Assembly: GCA_019925105.1 (NCBI GenBank)
Contig: JAHGAU010000004.1
Location: forward strand, 1-64,000
Direction: 5' to 3'
DNA from: Niebla homalea
Taxonomy: Eukaryota > Ascomycota > Lecanoromycetes > Lecanorales > Ramalinaceae
Length of the DNA stretch: 64,000 bases
The translations under genes were made by a program, and so were the position numbers. The notes beneath the pieces are model-generated. The model was not told where the DNA came from. It worked only from the letters and a program-made list of their open reading frames with translations, and ran no database searches. Shown piece by piece: positions 34,731 through 48,760 of the stretch (positions are counted from its first letter, which is position 1; each line of letters begins with the position of its first letter).

Positions 34731-37700
34731 TGATTGATTGATTGATTTATACTACGGATCTAGCTGAGCTAATTCCGGCGTTCCTTAATATTCGGTTATT
34801 TAGCCTTATTAATAACCGTAAAAAACCCGATATCTATAACGTTAAGAATAAAAACCGGTATTTACCCAGTTTCTACTTACGTTTTAAGGATTAAAAGCAT
34901 CTATAACCGTTTAAAGAATAAGAATTTATTTATATGATTTTTTTTAAGAAAACCTATAATATTACGATTGAATTTACTTAAAAGTTACTTTTAAACTTAT
35001 TGCTTTTCCGTTATTTTACGGGTTTATTTAATATTAAAATTTTAGAATTCCGATTATATTATTAAATATCCTTATTAATATATATATTATTATTATTTTA
35101 TTTATATAACTTTATTAATTAATATAATATCGCTTTTTATACCGCCCCGGTATTTATAGCCTTTTTAGCCCCTTACTGGGTATAGTTTTCCCGCCGCTAT
35201 TTTTTACCCCCGGGTTAATAGTGAGATTTCTTAATTAAATTTTTAACCACTTTTTTTATTTCCTTAATTAAGCTAAACTATAATAATAAGCCTATAGTTA
35301 TTATAAATCTGGCGGCCGCTTTAATACCCTTTTTATTAAAAAGTATTTAGCGATAATTATTAATCTTTACCCTTTTAATTAATCTTAATTTAAGTTCCTT
35401 AAATAATAAATAAAAGATTAATATATATATAACGTCTTACTTTTATTATTTATATTTATAATTAATATTAATCCGGTTATCGGCGTATACGATAAAAAGG
35501 AAATAAATTAAGTTATTCTTATTTATTTAGAGTTAAATTATTAATATATTATCGCCTTTCCTTATAATCCCGTAACGCCGGAAATACTTATTAATAACCT
35601 TATCGTTATTTAACGTTAAATATTATCGCCCTTAAGGGATTAATTCTTTATATTTATATTAACGTTTTATTTACTTTTTTTATAATCTATAAAGTAATCG
35701 TTATTAACTTTACTTTTATAGTTTTCTTCTTTTCCGCCGCTTTTACTTTAAATAAAAGTTTATATACTTTTACGTTAACTTTTTAAACGTAAATTAGGTT
35801 AACCTTTTTTTAATTTACTTTAATTTAACTTCCGTAAAAAAAAAATAAATACTATTTCTTTACGCTTTCTTATTTAAGGTTTTTTATAGTTTTAACGAAT
35901 ACGTTCGTTTCCTATTAACGTAATTAAATTTATATTTTTTTTAAATTTTATTTAAGTGATTATTTAATTTAAAACCAGCTTTATTAATAATATAAAGACC
36001 TTAAATTCTAATACCGGGATAAAAGTCGCTTTATATACTTTATTTATTATTCTTAAATATCGGTTTTAAACCTTTTATAATTGTTAGACGGGCTTTTTCT
36101 TATATTTAAATATATTTTTAAGTACGTATTAAATAATTATTATGTACGTTATTATAGGCTTTATAATTATTTAATAAATAGTTCTAGTTTTTTGTAAAAT
36201 AGCTCTTTACGTTAATATTATAAGGTAAATAAGGCTCCTCTCTTATAAAATTATTTTCTTTCTGACCTTTTTTATATAGTTTTTTTAGTCTAATTTTTTA
36301 TTAACTTATAAATTAAGTATTTTAATACTGACTTCCGGTTTTATTATTATATTACTTAAGTCTATTATAACTATTATATTATATAGCTTTAAGTTTTTTA
36401 TTATATAAATAAGTTTATACTTATATAAGGCGAATTAAACTTTATATATTTTTATTTATTATAAATAGACTTTATAAGCTTATTTTAACTTTAAATAATT
36501 TATATAAATAAACGTATTATAAGTTAAAAGGTAAATATCATTAATAAAGCCCTTTACTTAAACCTTTTATTTTAACTTTATTAAGTTTTTAATAAGTAAA
36601 TTATTAAAGAATAAAAATAAGATTAAAGAAATAAATAACCTTTAAGGAATCCTTATTATTGCGGGCTTTATTATATTTATTTTTTATTTTAAGTTAATTA
36701 ATATTACTTAAATACTTAAGAAACTTTCCATTTAATTTATAAAGAAAAATAAAACCCCTTTTTCCGCAAATTATATAATAACTTTTAATAGTTTACTTTA
36801 TTAAACGTTTTTATAATATTTAAGGAAAAAAAGATTTATAACGTATTTCTTCTTATAGCCTTATATTATATATACGTTATTAATTAAGCTTTTAAGAGCC
36901 GTTTCCGTTAACCGTCCTTTTTTTATTTTTATCTATTAATCAAAGAATAGCTTATACCCTTTTATATAGTTACTTAAAATCTTTATAATTATCGTCTTTA
37001 AAGCCTTTTTTAATATATAAAAAAGTATTATAAGTCTATATAATTTTACCTTTAAATAATTTAATTTAACCGGCTTCTTAAGGATAATTATCTTAGCCTT
37101 TTTAAATTTATAAGGGTAATATTTTATATTAAAATAAGCTTAAAATAAGTAAATAAAGACCTCTTTAAATAATAACGTTATTATAAATAGGAACCTATTT
37201 AATATACCGTTAAGTTTAAAGGCCTTATCCTTTTTTAATTTATTAATTACTTTAATTATTATCTTTTAAGTTATTACCTTACTTATTATTATTAGTTTAG
37301 GATATATTATACCGTTAATATCTATTAAGTTAACTTCTAATAACGGGGGAAAGAATACCCCTTTAAGAGCCTTAATTTTACCGTTAAAAATATTTATTAT
37401 TATACCGTTTAATCTTTTTTAAGGGTAAAAACTTAAAAATAAATTTAAGTTTTTTACTTTATTCTTTACTGTATTTTATTAATTTTTAAATATTATAAAA
37501 GGAAACCGTTAAGTTATATATTATAACCCGGAAGTATATCTACTTAATTTTCCGGATAATTCTTTCCTTTTCTTTTTAAGTTTTTCTTAACCGTTAAAAC
37601 GTTTCTTAATTCCTATATTTAATAACTTATTTTATAAGCGCTTTTACTTTTATAATCGCCTTTATATATTTTTTATTTTAATAAATTTTAACTTTTTAAG

Positions 37701-40531
37701 ACGGTTTTATTATTAAGATTATAATATTAATTATTTTATTTAAAACCTTTATTATTTATTTTATAAAATAATCGATTTATTCTTTATTATTAAGTTAAAA
37801 ACGCTTTATTAATTAAAATATTATTTTTACCGTTTTTATTAATACTTTAGCTTTTTTAACCGTTTTTTACGTTTATTTAAATAATAAAAGCGGAATTATA
37901 TTAATAAACCAATTTAAAATCATTTATATTAAAACGTAATCCGAACTATATTTTAAATCTTTTTAAAATTTATATATTATAATTAAGTTAATAATATTTT
38001 CTAAGTTAAATATTAAATTAATTATAATCTTAAGTTTACGGCTTTTTTATATAATAGCCTTTTTTAGCGTTAATAACGTAAAATTAAACCGTATAATAAT
38101 TATTAATAATTCCTTAAATTTAATATAATTAATTATATAATTATCCTTATTTTATTAAATATAATAAAAATTAAAGTCCTTTATTAAGAAATACTTATTA
38201 AATATAATTATAATATCCTTAAATAACGGGATTATAAAGGATTTTTTCTTATTAACCGGTAACGGATTATACGTATTATAAATATTTAAAATATTTTTAA
38301 TATCCTTTTTTTATATAATCCGGAATATATATAAGTTCTTTCCGTAATAAATAATATTTTAATTATTTATATTTAACCTTTTATTAATAAAAAAGTATAT
38401 CCGTATTATTTTATTATTTTTAAAAGTTAAATAAAAATTATCTTTTAAGTTAATTAAAGAATAAATATATAAATTATATAATAACTTTTATATTACTATA
38501 ATATTAATATTTTTTATTTTTTTAAATCTGAATATTAATATTATAATTTTAATTACTTCTTTATATACGTTATATTATATTATCCTTAAAAACGTAAGTA
38601 TATTAAATATTAATATTTATTAGGCTTTTTTTATTAATTTTTATTTATATAAACGGTCTTTTTTTAAGGTTAAGCGTTATTTATTTTAATCTTTTTATTA
38701 TAATAGTAATCCTGGTTAAACGGTTAACCTTAAAGGTTAATATCGTTATAAGCTTCCTTTTTTTTACGTTATTAATTATTACGTTTTATTTTTCCCCGTT
38801 TAATAAGCTCCGTTTATATCTTAAAACCATCTTTAATTATTTTGTCAATTTAAATTTATATAAGTTATAACGTTAAACCTTAACCGTTATCTTAATCTTT
38901 TTATGTTAAGTTTCTTTTACTCTTATTGTATACCGTAAGTCTTATATTAAGTAATTATTATTATTATATATTATATATTTTAGCGCGTTCTTTATTAAAC
39001 CTTTTATTATTAAGTTAACGTATTTATACGTATTATACCCTTTAATATATATTATATACTTTATATTATTAAGGTATTTCGTAATAATATATTTATATTT
39101 TTAATATTTAAAGTATTAATAAATATCTATTACCCGGTCTTAAAATCTTATTAATTTAAAAAATTTATTTTTTATTATTTTTTTATTAAAAATATCGTTA
39201 TATATTCTTATTAATATTATATTTAAAATAACCGTAAAGTATTTCTTTATATAATTAAAAGTATTTAGCCTTTTTATTATAACGGGGAGGCTATAATTAA
39301 TAATCTTTAGCCTAAAATAAAAAACTATATTCTCCTTCTTTATCCGCCTTAAAATAATTTCCTTTTTCTCCTTTATAAACTTTATTAAATATATCTTATT
39401 TACTACGATAATGAAAGATTACCTTAATATTTTTACCGTTTTATACCTTTTTTTACCGGTTTATCCCTTTAACTTTTTTAGCTTTTTTTTTACCTTTAAT
39501 AAGATTATATTAAAAAAGATATCCCCGCTTTATAATTTATATATTATAATAATTTATTTTATTAATAACTTTTTTATTACCTTAAACGTTTTTATTAATT
39601 ATAATAAGTTCATTTTTATTATTATATTTTTCTTTTTTTTACTTAATAATTATATAATTATTATTTTTACTTTCCTTAATATTACCGTTTTCTTTTCCGT
39701 TTTTATTTCTTTTATTATTAACGTTAATACCGCCTTTATGGTTTTCATTATTTAACTTATTCTTATTCCTTTCCTTAAAGCTTCCTTTATTGTTTTTTTA
39801 CTTTATATATATTTTCTCTGTCTTTTTTCGCTTTTATCCGCCGGCATTTTTATTACCGCTTTTTAAGCTCCGTATAGCCTTTTTAACTCCCTTGAATTTC
39901 TCCTTGTTTTTACGTAAAAGTCTTTTACCCCCCGTAGCCTAATTTATAGTATCGGCTAGGTCTTTAACGTAATATCTTTTTATATAATTATAAGGAGGCC
40001 TTTTAACGTTTTTATTACTTTTTTTTTTTTTTTCTTTTACGTATTTAATAATTATTTTTTTTTATAGTTTATTTTTATTTATTTAATATCTTTTTATTTT
40101 TATTTAGCTTTCTCTTAATTTATATATATTTAATAAGGTTTTTTACGCCTTTATTTATCCTTTATTTATCCCTATATACTGTCTTCGTCCCCTTTACCCT
40201 TTATTTATTACCCTTTATAATAATATTTTTACGCGTTATACGCGTCCCTTTATATATATCTTATTAATTATAGGCTCCCTATTTAATTTAAGGCCGTTTT
40301 ATTTTATATTTATTGCGTTATTTATATAACTTATTACCGTTCCTATTAACCTAAGCCGCTTACCTTTCTTCCCCTTTTACCTTTATTATTATTCCGCTTC
40401 CGCTTATTATATTTAAAATATTATCCTTATTATTACTTAAGCTATATACGCGTGCATCGTTTCTGACCTCTGGGGTCCCGTTGTTCGTCGCCATCTCTTT
40501 TCATCTATCTTTTATTATATTCATAGAGGTT
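34731..40531 (-). mobile_element. LINE-2, full length, inserted in element C
   Basis: The 3' tail (tgattgattgattgatt) is at 34731 and the 5' end near 40531. The 14-bp duplication TAATAAAATATTAT (34717-34730) / TAGTAAAATATTAT (40532-40545) marks the insertion, differing by one G/A. The 5.8-kb length equals LINE-1. The ATG at 40494 and the next 60 bp or so are nearly unmutated, while the rest is strongly RIP-mutated. The order of ORF1, endonuclease, RT and tail matches LINE-1. The 114-codon frame at 39411-39755 on the opposite strand is noise. Confidence 0.85.
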
Positions 40532-40545
40532 TAGTAAAATATTAT

Positions 40546-43500
40546 AATTTAAGTTATCTTTTAATATTATAAATATTTATACCGATCTGGTTATTTTTAT
40601 AACTCGGATATTAAATATAACTTATATATAAAGTAATATATAGTCTTTATTTATTATTAATATATTTAAATAGTTAATTTTAAATAATTTTAAAGGCCTT
40701 TCTTTTATCCGTAATTCCTTTATTATACTTAAGTTAATTATAATAATATCCGATCCTTAATCGGTTTTTATATTAAGTAATTTATTTATTTATTCCGGTT
40801 AATAAATAATTATTGTTTTTATAAAGTATACCTATTTATTCTTATTAAGTATAACTTTAAGGTTTCATTTTAAGCTTATAATTATAATATTATTGATCTT
40901 AAGTCGTCTATTTTAAATCGTTTTTTATATCCCTTTTCCGTTATTCTTAAAAACTTCCTTAATAACTATAATCTTTTTATAACGTATACGATTAAGGTTT
41001 AATACGTTCTTTATAAGTCGGCTTATTTCTTTTTTGAAATATAATGAAAATTATATTAAGTATATTATAAGGAATATAATATTATTAATTAATAAGATCC
41101 GTTTAATATTTAAGGTTTACTTTTTTAATAATTTAATAATTTATTAAAGTTCTTTCTTCCTTTTAATCTTCGCTTTTCCTTTCGGCTTCCTTTTTATTCG
41201 CTTTTTAATTTATATAAACTTAATTCCTTTTTCTAAATCGTTATCTTTAGTTCGTCGTCATTTCGCGGCTATATTTATTATTATGCTTACTTTATATTTA
41301 ACGTCTTTATTAAAGGGGTATCTTTCCTTTACGGTAATAACTTTATAATTAAAGTTATTAATAACTTTTTTATTATTGACCTTATTAAGGACCTTTCCTT
41401 TTTCCTATATAGTTAGGGCGATAGTTATTACGTTTATTAATACGTTTAATTAATCGGTAAGCGGTACGGTTATAGGTAATAATAATAGTTAATAATCCGT
41501 ATCGCGATAACCGTTTTTACGGTCTTAATCCTTTTCTTATATATATCTTTTTTCGTTAAAACTTACGTTACCTCCGTTATATCCTTATTTATAGTTTATA
41601 TATTCCTTTATTAAGAATATATTATAACACTTATAATAAATAAAGAATAATTTTATATTAAATAATTTAAAGTTATTAATATAAGGGTTTCTAAACTTAA
41701 CCGGATTAAATAATCTTAAAGTAAATTAATTGTTTCCTTTAATATTTTAATTAATATATGAATTTTATTGGTAATTTTATGGTCCTTAATTCGTATTTTC
41801 CGTTTAATTATTAATATTCTATTAAGATAAATTCCAAAATCGGTTTTAATATTTAAATTATTAAGGTAATATTATTTACGGTAATTATATTAACGTTATT
41901 TATATTATTAAGACGTCTTAAAGTTTTTTATTTATACGGTTTTAAAGGTATTTAGTTTATTACGTTTTTTTTTTATTTATAATATTTATATAATTCCGTT
42001 ATAATCGATATATATTAAATTTATTTTTAACGTAGCTTATTGGAGTTTTCCGTTTATATAACTTAATTAATTTATAAATATTTAAGTTTTAAGATTTATT
42101 TCTTTATTTTTTTTTTCTTTTTTAAGTTCCCGTTTCTTTTTTATTCCTTTTATAACTTATTTTATTTTAAAATATACTTTATAAAGATTAAGCTCTTTAT
42201 ATATATCCTTTATTAAATGTTTATAGAGCTTTATATTTATTAAATTATTCTTAAAATGATTAATTATATTTTTTAATATATATTTAATTATTTATTTATC
42301 ATATTCTTTGATTTTCCGGGTTTAATATTTTTTCCGTTTAAGTTATATATAATATAAAGTATACGTTTATAATAATTAAAAATAGAATTAATTCCTTAAG
42401 ATAATACTTTAATATTATTTATTATTTACTTTATAAGGTTATCGGGATTTAATTCTGGGAATTCTTGGTTTAATAGTTTCTAGAAGTTCTTTATATCTTT
42501 TTTTATAATATCGTTTATCGCTTTATTTATAAATAAAACTTTAATTTCTAATTACTCTACTTAATACGTTACGTCTCCTTTAAGTTTTATATTTATTACG
42601 TTTATCTATTAATTAAAAAAAGTATCTTTCCCGATTTTTTTTTATACGTTATAAATCTATTTTTATATATTATTTAGTTTATTTTTTTATTTATTTAATT
42701 CTTTTAATCTATAGAATAAAGTCTTAATCCCGGGTTATATTATAATTCTTTACTATAAAGTTTCCGATGATTTTAAGGTAAAGACTAAGATTATTAATGG
42801 TATTATTAAGTTTCCTTTTATATTTAGCTTTATTACTATTATTAAAAAGGATACCTAAAATTATTTAAGTGCTTCCTTTACTTTATATATATTAATTAAT
42901 TCCCCTTTAAATTTAAGGGATTAAGGGATTCTTAATAATATTTCACTATTCTTTAAAGAAAGGTTAATAGGGTTTATTATTAAGTAATCTTTAATAATAC
43001 CTATGATTATTAATAAATACGGGATGGCCCTATAATTCGTATAAATTTATCCTAATCTTCTCTATCCTTTATTTAATATAAAGTAAAGGGGCATATATTC
43101 TTTTTAATAAAGGAAATAAAGCAATAATAAAGGAAATAATAATACCGTAATTAATACCTTAATTCATATAATAATATTTAACTTTACCTTTTTTATTTTA
43201 AGGGTATTAAGATGTATATGAAATAAAATATATTATCGTTAATATATTATTAATATTAATAAGGGTATTTTAAAGAAAGGGGTTTACGGTTACTTTAAGT
43301 AACTATATTTTATTTTTATCTTTTTTGCTTTTTTTTTTTTTTTTTTTAAAGAAAGGGTTAAGTTAATATATAATCGTATAACGTTAATAGGGGTCCTTCT
43401 GATCTTTTAGGTTATTATATAAGTATATATGAATTATATTTTATTATAAGTCTGTATTTCTTTTTTAGATTAAAGTAAATTCTGGTTATTTATTCTGATC

Positions 43501-44976
43501 TTCTTTATCTTTTATACGGGAAAGCCTTAAAGAAAATACTATTAAATTAAATAAGTTTTACGTCGGTAATTAATATAGGTTATTATTGGTATTCTTAATA
43601 TATATATGATATAATTATTATTATAAGTATATCTATCTTTATTCTTTTTTATTAATTCTTTCGATTAATCTTATTACTTACTTCTTCTTATTATTTACTC
43701 TCTTAATTTACTTTTTAATTTTTCGATTTTTAATTATTTAATTTATGGCTTGAAATAAAGGGCCCATTACGTTTAATTAACGTATTATATAACCTACGGT
43801 TATTTCCCAGGAATTTTAAAGACCGGTTTAGACCTCTATAAATAATCTAGAACCTGGCTGCCGCTTAAGTGGCTTTTAGTTTAGTAATTTACGTTCTAAT
43901 AAAAAGTATCCCTTTAAAAGGTATATATAATTATTTAAGCCTTATTAAGGAATTTTATTTTTATTACTTTTATCGTTAAAATATACGGTTTAATTTAATT
44001 ACTCCGATAATTATTAAAGAGTCTTATATATTTATTAATATTAAAATACCCGGTATTATTTATAAATCTTAAAAGATCGTTTATCCGGTATAAAATAATC
44101 TTTAGGATTAACTTTACGTTTTTAGGGAATATATATAATGTTCCGAATTAAATTAAAGAGTTTTACTTATAATGGATAAGTTAGTTACTCGGAATCGTTT
44201 TATAAGATTTACGGTTTAATTGCTTAAAATAGTTTAACGAGACTTACGATTTAATTGGGTTTAATTACTTATATTGGCTTAACGAGTTTTATATTTCGGT
44301 TATTACGGTTATTAATTATTAAATAGTAATTTTACGTCGTTTAGAATAGTTGATTTTTTTCTATTTTTTTTCTTTAATTACTTTAATTTCTTTTATTTTA
44401 AGAAAGCGGCTTATATTAATATATAAATTGTAATTTCCTTAACGATAATTTAGAATATCCGGTGGTATATACGATTATTTCCTAATTAAAATTTAAGCTT
44501 ATCGTTAATATAAAAGGTATTATTATCCTTTTATAATTAAAACGTTTTAAAAAAGCTATCGTCTTTTTTTACTTCTTAATTTCTAATAGCTAACAGTTAA
44601 TTAATAAATATTAATAATGCTTTACCGATATATATGAACGGGGTCCCCGTATTGATCACGGGTGGTAATAAGAATATCTAAATAAGGGTACTTAAAAAAA
44701 AGTTATTTAAATACCTTTATTTTTCTCGATTTTAATGTTTATTTAATAAGTAAGTAATAGTTAAGGATGTTCTATGAATATATATAAATCTATAGCCTAT
44801 TACTTTCGTTATATATATATAATATAATAATAATAAAGGTCGGTTCTTTATAATATCTTTATAGTTTTTATTACCGTTAATTAAGGAAAAAGCATAATAA
44901 ACTATTTATGATTAAGTCGTATAACTAGATTAAATTCCTTAATATATATAAGTAAATAAAAGCCTTCTTAAGACCG
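40546..44976 (-). pseudogene. Element C gag region, mutated
   Basis: Read on the minus strand from about 43900, this gives a gag-like start (KPLKRQPGSRLF, then WEITVGYIIR, NVMGPLF) followed by a charged helical segment (IENREIEKRIER type) near 43700-43760. A very basic stretch lies at 41150-41250, where nucleic-acid binding by the gag C-terminus would be expected. 43900-44976 is the 5' leader. Nothing is intact. Assignment rests on position between the 5' LTR and pol. Confidence 0.55.
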
Positions 44977-44978
44977 TT

Positions 44979-45228
44979 AGAAAAAATAAAAAGAAATAAA
45001 AGAATAAAAGTAATAAAATAATAAATAATAATAAAATGCAATTAAAGATAAGCCGCAGCCCTTATATAAGTTAATAAAGTATAAATTGCTTACTATAATT
45101 ATCCGTTATACCCTTCCTTTTTTAGGTATATATAAATCAATTCTACCCTTAGTCAGCCCTTTTGGTGTTTCCCTTCCTTTATGTACCTATCCGCAAGTTT
45201 TATATCTTCCATGCTCTCCCCCTTTCCA
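44979..45228 (-). repeat. Element C 5' LTR
   Basis: About 250 bp matching 26043-26291. Here the left half is AT-shifted (aaaataataaataataataaaatgc) and the right half keeps its GC (cagcccttttggtgtttcccttcc; ccatgctctccccctttcca), the reverse of the partner LTR. In element orientation it starts TGGAAAGGGGG. Confidence 0.8.
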
Positions 45229-46108
45229 AATTATTATTTAAGGAGGTTTTCCTTAAGTACGGCATATTAAACGGGATCGTTATTAATAAAGGCTCCGTTT
45301 TTATAAGTAATTATTAAGGTTTAATACATTATTATTTAAAGATATTATATAAACTTAATATTATATTTTACCCTTAAATTAATAAATAAACCGAACGTTA
45401 AAATTAAAGAATAAAATAATACTTAAGAATATTTATTAACTTAAAGTAAATAAATTAAATTAATCTATTATTTATAATTAAGTATTTCTATATAAATATA
45501 TATTATTTAAATTTAAAATATAACCTTTTTACGTTAATTATAAATATAATCTTAAAATCAATTTTAAGTTTAAGGATAAACTTATTAAAGAAAAGATACC
45601 CGTAGAAAAAGAAAGAGTTAAAATTTTAAATAATATTTATAAAAAGTTAATAAAATAATAACGTTACATATTAAGGTTAATTAAATAGATTTATAATAAA
45701 AATTATTAATTAAAGTTATATAACGTTAATAATTTAATAATATTAAATATTAAAAACCTTAAACTTAAATAATTAAGTAAGAAACTTATACCTTAATTTA
45801 TTAAGTTCTTTAAAATTAACGATAAGATTAAATAATAAACGTACCCTTTTTTCTTTTTTATAAGTTATCGTATTTATTTTACGATTTATATTTCCTTTTT
45901 TAAGTTATATTATATCTGAATTAATAATAAAATAACGGAAGCAATAATATATCCCTTAAAACTTATCGATATTAAGGAAAAATAAAAGATTAAGGAAATT
46001 ATAAATCGTATTAAAAACTCCCGGGGTATTTAATATAAAGTTGATTAATTTAATTAAAACTTTAAATATAATTAATGGATTTTAACGGACAATTTAAATA
46101 ACGTATAA
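45229..46108 (+). pseudogene. Element B integrase C-terminus and chromodomain
   Basis: Resumes element B after element C. LLRRFSLSTAY-TGS then KAPFL near 45240-45300 corresponds to the F...G.P..IVTDRG..F block. YFTLKLINKPNVKIKE..NT-EYL near 45370-45420 corresponds to the AFHPQTDGQTER.N...E.YLR block with RIP changes. The integrase C-terminal domain follows (RNLYLNLLSSLK near 45785). Then a chromodomain: IKEIINRIKNSRG, YKVD-FN and WILTDNLNNV at about 45980-46100. The LINE-1 target duplication interrupts it at 46095-46108. Confidence 0.82.
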
Positions 46109-46127
46109 GTGATAATTTAATAAGGGG

Positions 46128-47940
46128 ATGGCGACGAATAAAGGGACCCTAGAGGTCCAAAACGATACGTATACGTATAGCTCTAGCGACAGTAAGAAAA
46201 ATATATTAAGTGCGATAAGTAGAAGTAACGTAATAATTAAGAATAAAATAATAAACGGGTAAGTAACCTATATTAATAGAAACGGCAATAACGTATATAA
46301 GTAATATAATAATAATAAGCCGGATAATACTTAAAGTAAAAAAAGGAATTAAGGTTAATAAAATATACGTATTAAAACGTATAAAATACGTAATAATAAT
46401 ACGGAGATAATAAGTAAATAAGGGGGTAAAAAGGCCGGTACGGTATTAATAATAAAGGGTATAAGCGGAAAGAAAAGACGGGAAAACCGCAGTAAAAGTA
46501 TTATTAAGGATATATAAAAGGGAAATAAAGCTAGTAAGGAAAATAGGACCTTAAGGGATTAAAAATAAAAAATGGAGACGGTATATCGCCCGGTAAATAA
46601 GGGCGAAAAAGCGGTAAAAAAGGCAGTAAAAACCTTAAAAGGACTCTTTATAATAAAGTAAAAAGATATTACGTTAAAGACCTAGCTAATATTATAAATT
46701 AAATTAAAAAGCATAAAGGACTTTTATATAAAAATAAGGGTAAAGCTAAGGGAGGTAAAGCGCTTATAGGGCTTTTAAAGGGCGGGAGTAAAGGCATTAA
46801 TAAAAGGTATAAATAACGGCTTAAAATTAAGGGTATAAAACGAGGATATAAAGGTAATAGCTTCTTAAGCGAGAAAGAGCTAGGTAATAAGGGTGGTAAA
46901 AGGGGTGCCCGCGGTAAAAAATAAGGGGATAACGGAGGAGAAAATAACCGTATTAAAGAAAATAAAAATAATAATGGTCCGCTTATTTAATAATAAAAAG
47001 AAAAACGTAATTACGGAAGTAAACCCGTGATAATTAATAAAAGCTTTTAAGGTAATAACGGAATTATTAATAGAATAGATTATCGCGGTATATAAACTAT
47101 AAAATAAGGATATTTTCTTTAATATAACGTTATTAAAAGTGAAAGAAAATTTAAAGAGGTTTAAGGCTTAAGCTAATAAAAGAAAATATAAGTTAATTAA
47201 GGTTTTAATATAATTATTTACCGTTATAATAAATAAAATATATTTATTACGTTTTATAAAAACCGAAAAAGAAGCTATATTAAGGAGTATAAAAAAGGAG
47301 AATACGGTTCTTTACTTAAGGCTTAAGATTATTAATTATAGGCTTCTTCCGATAATAAGAAGACTTAACTCCTTAAAATGTATAAAGAGGTACTTTACCG
47401 TTATATTAAGTATAACGTTAATAAAGATATATAATAATATCTTAAATAAAGGAATTATTAAAGGAGGATCTCTTAAAATAATTTAATTATAAAATAAAAT
47501 AACGGATATTTATTAATATTTTAAATATTAAGGCTATAAATATATTATTACGAAATATTTTAATATTATGAGGTATACGGTTTACGTTAAGGGTTACGAT
47601 ATTTATAAATATATAAAATTAATAATTAAAAGGCTTATAAAAAATACGTTTAAATACGTTACGTATAATAAGGAGGGATACTTAATATAAGATTTTAAAT
47701 ATATAATAAGAATCAAAGAGATTAAATATAAAAAGACTTGAATAACCGCGAAAATCCAACGGTATAATATATACGGAATTAATTTAACGGGCTAATTAAA
47801 GGCAGCCTTAAAACGCAAACTTAATTAATTAGATAATAAGGGGTAAATAGCGGTAACGGATAGAGTAAAAAAAAGGAAGCTCCTTATAATCTTAACCTTA
47901 AAGGCCAGCCGTTTTATGTCTTTAATAATAACCGGGAAAA
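46128..47940 (+). pseudogene. LINE-1 ORF1 (gag-like), mutated
   Basis: Starts ATGGCGACGAA, shared by LINE-2 and LINE-3. The following 1.8 kb is G/A-rich on this strand, with long Lys/Arg/Glu-rich read-through (46400-47000), fitting a nucleic-acid-binding ORF1 protein. I could not see clear zinc knuckles. Confidence 0.6.
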
Positions 47941-48059
47941 TATGAGGTTAAAAAATACTTAACTTTAATAAAAAGTCCATAATTTAAATAAATATAAATA
48001 AGGGAGCTTCTATAGAAATTAATATATAATATATTAATACTTTTAAGAATAATATAATA

Positions 48060-48760
48060 TAACGTTTAAAATAAAAGAATTAAAATAATAATACCGATAT
48101 TTAAGTTTAAAAAAGTTAAGGATATTAATATTATAATAATATAGGAATTACCGTATAATTTATATATATATTTATCTATTAACCTAAGGGAAAGGTTTTA
48201 TTTAGTTTTTAAGGGGGATAAAATAACCAGAATATACTTCTTTATAAATAAATAGTTTAATATAAATAATTAAAATATTATTTATTACGGTAGAAACCTT
48301 TATATATTCCGTATTATAAGGGAAAAGGACTTAAAGGGCGACCTTAATATTTATAATATATATAACCCGCCGTTAATTAATAAAGAAAAACTATTTATAA
48401 TACCGTTACTTAAAGAAGTTTTAATTATTTTAAGTAAGTATATATTACTTAAAGACTTTAACTTATATTATTATATATAAAATGAAAAAAAGTATATAAT
48501 AAATTATATTAAATTAAATAACCTTTTAATAATTATTGCTTAAGTTAAGTTTTTTATTATTAATATTATAAGGGATTATTATATAAGAAAGTCGTAAGTT
48601 TAAAATAATAATTAATTTAACCTTTAATACGGAAAAGGTTATTAGCGTAATTATAATATATAAGCCATAAGAAAACTTAAAATATAACTCGGATTATATA
48701 CCGATATAGATAACCTTAAATTAAACCGTTAATATAACCTTATTATTACCGGTAAAAAAA
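48060..48760 (+). pseudogene. LINE-1 endonuclease domain, mutated
   Basis: Read-through gives DILILQEPY near 48118 (the Q.E.. metal box), LREKFYLVFKGD near 48190, YNIYNPP near 48355 (VYNPP), LLKDFNLYYYI near 48450 (the GDFN.HH..W box), IDLTFN near 48620 and NSDYIPI near 48690 (the SDH.PI box with H to Y). These are the motifs, in order, of the exonuclease-endonuclease-phosphatase fold used by non-LTR elements to nick the target. Confidence 0.85.

Larger units (their letters stand above)
26043..45228 (-). mobile_element. Element C: Ty3/gypsy inserted in element B, carrying LINE-2
   Basis: Direct repeats of about 250 bp at each end (26043-26291 and 44979-45228) bound 19.2 kb. Removing LINE-2 leaves about 13.4 kb. 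The outer flanks AATTA (26038-26042 and 45229-45233) fit a 5-bp target duplication, and element B integrase can be read straight across. On the minus strand the order is gag (about 43900 to 41100), the LINE-2 insertion, then RT, RNase H and integrase. About 4.3 kb beyond integrase is unexplained. Everything is RIP-mutated. Confidence 0.8.

Noticed and set aside
39411..39755. 114-codon ORF rich in F, I, Y and L
   Set aside because: Antisense to mutated LINE-2; its composition is what AT-rich sequence yields by chance, not a membrane protein.
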